From: Pseudomonadota bacterium
GTDB lineage: Bacteria; Pseudomonadota; Gammaproteobacteria; Burkholderiales; Gallionellaceae
Reading direction: 5' to 3'
Assembly: GCA_021782365.1 (NCBI GenBank)
Contig: JAJXVB010000001.1
Span: 186,001-250,000, forward strand
DNA: 64,000 nucleotides
Shown here: in pieces, positions 60,315 through 64,000 of the stretch
Layout: each line of letters begins with the position of its first letter
Numbering within the stretch: the stretch's first letter is position 1
Notes under the pieces: generated by a model
The model's input: the letters and a program-made list of their open reading frames with translations, nothing else
What the model was told of the DNA's origin: nothing
The model's database searches: none
Program-made: the position numbers and the translations under genes

Positions 60315-61433
60315 TCAGAGGTGTGCTGGCAGCAAGGCCTTCTGGTGGGAGTGAAGAAACCATCGATCCATCACCACATGGCGCGCGAACCAGGGATTGC
60401 CAAGCAGCATACGTGCAATGGCCTGGCGCATGAAATCCGGCCCGAGATCCGCCTGCCTTCCCCTGCCAAATCGCTGGGTGAGCCGCCTTTCGTAAGGCAT
60501 GAGCCTTTCCCTGCGGTAATCCCCTTCCGCTGAAACGATCGCATCGGCCGCCATCAGGGCTGATTCGACAGCGGGCCTTATCCCCTCCCCGCTCTGCGGG
60601 AAAGCCAGGCCTGCGGCATCTCCGATGAGCATCAGGCCATCGTCTATACGCTTGCGTGCTGCATGCCCGTAAAGCAGGTAGGCATGACCGTGAAACCTTT
60701 GCGTCAGGCGGCCCGGTATCCTCCCCTGCTGCTCAAGAAAATCGCAGAAATTTTCAAGGTGCTCGGAAAGCCCGTGAGCCTCTTCACGTCCAAGCCCGAC
60801 ATTCAGGTAGTTTCCCTTGCGAAAGCACCAGCCATAGCCCTTCAGGTCCTGGCAGAAGTAAAGCTCGGGCGTGTCTGCGGAAACCCCGCAGGTATCGCTC
60901 TGCAGCGGGCTCATCTCGAACTCGACCTCCTTGGCCGCGATAGCTCGCTCATCCGCGCCCAGCTTCGCACCCATCAATCGGGCGACAGGGCAGAAATGCC
61001 CTCCTGCGCCGACTACCAGCCTTGCCGAAATGGAATCGTTGACGATCCATGATCCGCCGCTTCGTTTAAGAGATTTCAGTGGCTGTCCGGTCAATAGCCT
61101 AGCCTTCGAGCGCTTCAGAAGATAGCCGTCCAGTTCGCGACGGCGTATGCCATAGCTCACCGCTGTACGGTATCCCACCTTCACGCTTTTCCCATCGATC
61201 ATCCCGGTCCTGAATCCCGTGATCGGCTGCAGAACATGCTGACTTGCATAGTCATCGAGGTCAAGATTTAGGGAGGCGATCACGGCAGGCGTGATCCATC
61301 CCGCGCAGACCTTGTCGCGCGGAAAATCAGACTTGTCCATCACCACAACGTCCAGGCCATGCCTCAGGAGCTGCCACGCGCAGCTCGAGCCGGCCGGCCC
61401 CCCTCCCACGATCAGCACATCACAGCTGTCCAT
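60315..61433 (-). CDS. geranylgeranyl-reductase-like FAD oxidoreductase
   Basis: 372 residues. N-terminal DVLIVGGGPAGSSCAWQLL FAD motif, family segment DKVCAGWITP, and the second FAD motif GLMLIGDAAGLAFPQSGEGIRPA. This family reduces isolated C=C bonds in prenyl chains or lipids. Its 5' end overlaps the cyclopropane synthase 3' end by 14 bases, so they are one operon; a lipid substrate is therefore likely. Chlorophyll-type reductase use is not supported, since no pigment genes are seen. Confidence 0.85.
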   Translation of the reverse strand: MDSCDVLIVGGGPAGSSCAWQLLRHGLDVVVMDKSDFPRDKVCAGWITPAVIASLNLDLDDYASQHVLQPITGFRTGMIDGKSVKVGYRTAVSYGIRRRELDGYLLKRSKARLLTGQPLKSLKRSGGSWIVNDSISARLVVGAGGHFCPVARLMGAKLGADERAIAAKEVEFEMSPLQSDTCGVSADTPELYFCQDLKGYGWCFRKGNYLNVGLGREEAHGLSEHLENFCDFLEQQGRIPGRLTQRFHGHAYLLYGHAARKRIDDGLMLIGDAAGLAFPQSGEGIRPAVESALMAADAIVSAEGDYRRERLMPYERRLTQRFGRGRQADLGPDFMRQAIARMLLGNPWFARHVVMDRWFLHSHQKALLPAHL

Positions 61434-62661
61434 CGCCTTCATACAGGTACTGTCTGGTCAGCGGCGCATAATGACCCGCGCGCGCGAAGGAAACCTGGAA
61501 GAGCTGCATGCCGCCTGACTTGAAAGCAGTCAAGGACCCGGCAAGATAGAGGCGCCACATCCGCACGAATTCCTCGTCGAACATCGCCCTCACGGCATCG
61601 GCGTTGCGCTCGAACCGGCAGAGCCAATGGTCCAGCGTCATCGCGTAGTGCATGCGCAGGTTTTCCACGTCCAGCACCGAAAAATCGAAGGGCTCGAAAA
61701 TCTGCATCATCTGCGAAATGCTGGGAGGGCAGGCGCCCGGAAATATGTAGCGCGCAGTCCACGCATCCATGGGCCTCGGATAATTGAGACCTATCGTGTG
61801 TATCAGCCCTCTGCCATCGGCTTTCAGGGTGCGGTTTATCATTCCGCCCAGTTCGCGGTAATGCTCAACTCCAACATGCTCCAGCATGCCGACCGAAACG
61901 AAGGCATCGAATCCACCCTCGGCGTTGCGGTAATCGTCCTCGATGAATTCGACCCTGTCTTCCAGCCCTTCCTCTTTCGCGCGCCGCCTGGCAAAGGCGA
62001 TCTGTTCCCTAGAGATGTTATATGCCTTCACATTAACACCGTAATGTCCGGCCATGTGCATCGCCAAAGCCCCCCACCCGCATCCCGCCTCCAGCACCTT
62101 CTCGCCAGGTTTCAGCCGCAGCTTGCGGCAAACGTGATCGAGCTTCGCGATCTGGGCCTCTTCGAGACTCATGTCCTGGTTCCTGAAATACGCGCAGGTA
62201 TAAACCATGCGTTCGTCCAGCCATAGCCTGTAGAAATCATTTCCGATATCGTAGTGGTGGTGGATGTTGGACTTGGAACCCTCGAGCGTGTTGGACTTGG
62301 CGAAGGACGGGGACCGCTTCCTGCCCAGCCCCTTCATGAGCGGCCAGGCCCGGTAGACCGCCTCGACGAAATCGAGCAGACTACCCTGAACTTCTATGCG
62401 GCGGCTGGAATAAAGCTCTCCGAAATGCAGCTCTGGATCCGCGATCAGGCTGTAGAGCGCGCCTCTGTCGCGTATCAGGATGCTTGCAACCGCAGCATCC
62501 GAACTCCTGACCTCCTGCCCGTTCCAGAGCACGATTTCTATGGGCGGATCTCCGATGGCCCGGAGCATTCTGGATAAAAGCATGGATTCGGCCGCAAAGA
62601 CCTTGCGATAGGGAAAAACCGCCAGACGGTTGATCACGCTTTCCATGTCTGCTTGCTTCAT
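61420..62661 (-). CDS. cfa: cyclopropane-fatty-acyl-phospholipid synthase family methyltransferase
   Basis: 413 residues. N-terminal lipid-binding domain, then a SAM methyltransferase domain: VLEAGCGWGALAMHMAGHYGV (SAM loop), HHYDIGNDFYRLWLDERMVYTCAYF and MLEHVGVEHYRE, which hold residues that bind the bicarbonate in Cfa. It adds a methylene (or methyl) to unsaturated acyl chains of membrane phospholipids. Conditions for this family are usually stationary phase or acid stress; no RpoS gene is in this window. Inverted repeats lie just upstream. Confidence 0.93.
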   Translation of the reverse strand: MKQADMESVINRLAVFPYRKVFAAESMLLSRMLRAIGDPPIEIVLWNGQEVRSSDAAVASILIRDRGALYSLIADPELHFGELYSSRRIEVQGSLLDFVEAVYRAWPLMKGLGRKRSPSFAKSNTLEGSKSNIHHHYDIGNDFYRLWLDERMVYTCAYFRNQDMSLEEAQIAKLDHVCRKLRLKPGEKVLEAGCGWGALAMHMAGHYGVNVKAYNISREQIAFARRRAKEEGLEDRVEFIEDDYRNAEGGFDAFVSVGMLEHVGVEHYRELGGMINRTLKADGRGLIHTIGLNYPRPMDAWTARYIFPGACPPSISQMMQIFEPFDFSVLDVENLRMHYAMTLDHWLCRFERNADAVRAMFDEEFVRMWRLYLAGSLTAFKSGGMQLFQVSFARAGHYAPLTRQYLYEGDGQL

Positions 62662-62692
62662 GCGCGAACTCCCTTTGCCATCAAATCTGTCG

Positions 62693-62720
62693 GGCCGGTT
62701 TATCCGGCATGAAACATGCC
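62693..62720 (-). promoter_or_regulatory. inverted repeats in the cfa upstream region
   Basis: GGCATG AAA CATGCC (62706-62720) is a perfect 6-3-6 palindrome; GCCGG / CCGGC (62693-62707 region) forms a second, overlapping one. On the minus strand TGAATC - 17 bases - GATAAA could be the cfa promoter, with the palindrome in its spacer. The core GCATG-N3-CATGC also occurs before nadB. Confidence 0.4.
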
Positions 62721-62735
62721 CGATTCAGGCGCGTA

Positions 62736-63182
62736 TCATCGCGGAGGATAGGCTCCCTGCGGTGCGGGAGTTTGCAGGCGCATGCCGGGAACCTGGTTTC
62801 CCTTCGCATACATGCACTGCTCATAGGTCAGGTCATAGCGCATCTGCGCATCCTGCCCTGCATAGGCTCCCTGCCCTGCTCCCGCCATGCTGCCGATGAC
62901 CAGGCCTGCCGCGGCCCCGCTGCCTTCGTGTCCTCCGCTCATTGCACCGGCCGCAGCGCCTATCGCGGTGCCCACTGCGGCAGACCCGACAAAACTCTTG
63001 GCCGCATAGTCTCCCGGCTCGGCGCCTATCGATTGCGCCGCGTAATGCCGGCATAGCTGGTCTTCTGCCAAGAACACCTCGTAGGGCTTTCCTGGTGCAG
63101 GCATCACGGCCACACGGGGGCCGATGGGAGCCGATGCGCAACCTGCAAGAAGCACTGCGATGCTGAAAATGATCTTACGCAT
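62736..63182 (-). CDS. glycine-zipper lipoprotein
   Basis: 148 residues. Lipobox in IAVLLAGCAS; a central glycine/alanine-rich stretch (VGTAIGAAAGAMSGGHEGSG ... GLVIGSMAGAGQGAYAG) of the glycine-zipper type that packs helices in membranes; a C-terminal segment with YEQCMYAKGNQVPG resembling YMGG-like lipoproteins. Start at 63182 chosen by the signal peptide. Probably outer-membrane or envelope associated; function unknown. Confidence 0.8.
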   Translation of the reverse strand: MRKIIFSIAVLLAGCASAPIGPRVAVMPAPGKPYEVFLAEDQLCRHYAAQSIGAEPGDYAAKSFVGSAAVGTAIGAAAGAMSGGHEGSGAAAGLVIGSMAGAGQGAYAGQDAQMRYDLTYEQCMYAKGNQVPGMRLQTPAPQGAYPPR

Positions 63183-63249
63183 GATATTCCAAGGCTTAAC
63201 AGTCAAGGTATTATGTTCAGCGATGCGGACGGCCCGCCATAGGGAAATG

Positions 63250-63276
63250 CTGATTTTGCCTTCGGAAAAAAATCAG
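63250..63276. repeat. hairpin with TTCG loop between lipoprotein and HDOD genes
   Basis: CTGATTTT (63250-63257) pairs with AAAATCAG (63269-63276), closing on a C(TTCG)G tetraloop. No T run follows on either strand, so it is not a standard terminator. It lies between two divergently transcribed genes. Confidence 0.5.
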
Positions 63277-63316
63277 ATGCCGTGGGAATTTCTGCAGGGC
63301 TTTAGCAACAAATTCT

Positions 63317-63345
63317 TTGATCCAGTCTCCCGGCGAGTGTAGAAT
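63317..63345 (+). promoter_or_regulatory. promoter for the HDOD gene
   Basis: TTGATC (63317-63322), 17 bases, TAGAAT (63340-63345), 28 bases before the ATG at 63373. 4/6 and 5/6 consensus matches. Confidence 0.55.
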
Positions 63346-63372
63346 CCTTTTCAAATTCATCCGGATAGAGCC

Positions 63373-64000
63373 ATGGAAGACCTGCGAGCAAAGATCGGTA
63401 AGGCCGACGTACTCCCCACCATTTCCACCATCGCAAGACAGTTGCTGTCCCTGCAGCTGGACACCGAGGAAGGCGAGAATGCGCTTCTCGATCTGGTCAA
63501 ATCCGACCCCTTCATCTCGGCCAGGCTGATCGGAATGGCCAATTCCCCGATCTTCGTGATCGGAAGAAAGATCAGCACGGTGAGCGATGCCGCGCTGGTT
63601 CTCGGGCTTTCCATCGTGAAATCGGTTGCGACGGTCATCGCACTGACCGAACCGATAAAGATACGCGAAAGCAAGATATTCACGCTGAGCGACCTCTGGC
63701 TGCACAGCTTCTCGGTAGCGGCAGGCATGCGCCTACTGGCATCCAAACTTCCTGGCAGACTCAAGCCTGACGAGAACATGCTGTTTCTATCGGGGCTCCT
63801 TCACGACATGGGCTATCTGGTGATGGCCCACCTTGAGCCCGCGAAATTCGACGCCTTCATAAGCCATATCGAATCCCATCCTGAGGAGTCCACCATCGAT
63901 CTCGAAATATCCACATTCGGCATCACCCACGCCGAAATCGGCGGCATGATGGCCAGAAAATGGAATCTTCCCGAAGAAGTGATCCAGGTGATCGAAGGAC
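63373..64000 (+). CDS. HDOD domain protein, truncated by window end
   Basis: 209 codons visible, starting MEDLRAKIGKADVLPTI. The HDOD fold is recognised by LLDLVKSDPFISARLIGMANSPIF, SDAALVLGLSIVKSVATVIAL and FLSGLLHDMGYLVMAH. The HD metal pair is partly kept (LLHDMGY) but HDOD domains are normally non-catalytic and act in signalling. Whatever follows the domain is beyond the window. Promoter just upstream. Confidence 0.87.
   Translation, partial: MEDLRAKIGKADVLPTISTIARQLLSLQLDTEEGENALLDLVKSDPFISARLIGMANSPIFVIGRKISTVSDAALVLGLSIVKSVATVIALTEPIKIRESKIFTLSDLWLHSFSVAAGMRLLASKLPGRLKPDENMLFLSGLLHDMGYLVMAHLEPAKFDAFISHIESHPEESTIDLEISTFGITHAEIGGMMARKWNLPEEVIQVIEG

Noticed and set aside
63250-63276. Hairpin as an intrinsic terminator
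   Set aside because: No T run follows the stem on either strand; kept only as an unexplained hairpin.

Overview
The window is chromosomal DNA of a proteobacterium, most likely a betaproteobacterium of the Nitrosomonadales/Gallionellaceae kind. This rests on gene order (rpoE-rseA-rseB-rseC-mucD-lepA-lepB-DUF4845-rnc-era-recO-pdxJ-acpS-nagZ; ilvE-zf-CHCC-waaF; SRP RNA near dnaX-ybaB-recR) and on protein character, not on a database search. G+C is high (by eye near 60%), except for an AT-rich stretch at about 16.2-17.8 kb. I see no tRNA, rRNA operon, insertion sequence, prophage or CRISPR array. About 60 protein genes fill nearly all of the sequence.

Layout. (1) 1-9.9 kb, minus strand: a fatty acid beta-oxidation operon, fadE - acyl-CoA synthetase - fadB-type fusion - thioredoxin/TPR chaperone (cnoX) - thiolase - ATP-grasp-like protein (cut by the window edge). 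(2) 9.9-16.2 kb: radA, a DinG/YoaA helicase, a two-helix K+ channel with an RCK domain, peptide deformylase, methylthioinosine phosphorylase and hypoxanthine phosphoribosyltransferase; the last two fit methylthioadenosine/purine salvage. (3) 16.2-31.6 kb, minus strand: one very long run headed by the envelope-stress sigma factor rpoE and its regulators rseABC and protease mucD. It continues through translation, secretion, RNA processing, repair and cofactor genes to zipA and ligA. The 3' half of ligA and a small SWIM-finger gene behind it form the AT-rich island. (4) 31.7-42.3 kb: nadB divergent from rpoE, then ygfX, a Ser/Thr kinase, a nucleotide cyclase with a PEGA-like tail, rluB-recR-ybaB-dnaX, a PagL-type lipid A deacylase, the SRP RNA and class I fumarase.

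(5) 42.3-46 kb: a perfect FNR/ANR box and a good sigma-70 promoter precede a 53-codon gene with a strong ribosome site. Behind it lies a GlrK/QseE-like kinase, QseG-like lipoprotein and GlrR/QseF-like sigma-54 activator operon. (6) 46-52.6 kb: osmoregulated glucan genes opgH-opgD, then surE-pcm-nlpD with a structured, uORF-bearing leader. rpoS does not follow nlpD; an aspartyl-protease gene does. (7) 52.7-57.5 kb: ilvE, a CHCC zinc-finger protein, waaF, phosphomannomutase/phosphoglucomutase and an EAL-HDOD protein. (8) 57.5-64 kb: alaS, an intergenic candidate small RNA with a fully consensus promoter and a clean terminator, a geranylgeranyl-reductase-like flavoprotein overlapping a cyclopropane fatty acid synthase gene, a glycine-zipper lipoprotein and an HDOD protein that runs off the end.

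Most of the window is ordinary housekeeping DNA. The least explained parts are the small RNA beside alaS, the FNR-box microprotein gene, the mosaic ligA with its SWIM partner, the surE leader, and a GCATG-N3-CATGC palindrome shared by the nadB and cfa upstream regions.
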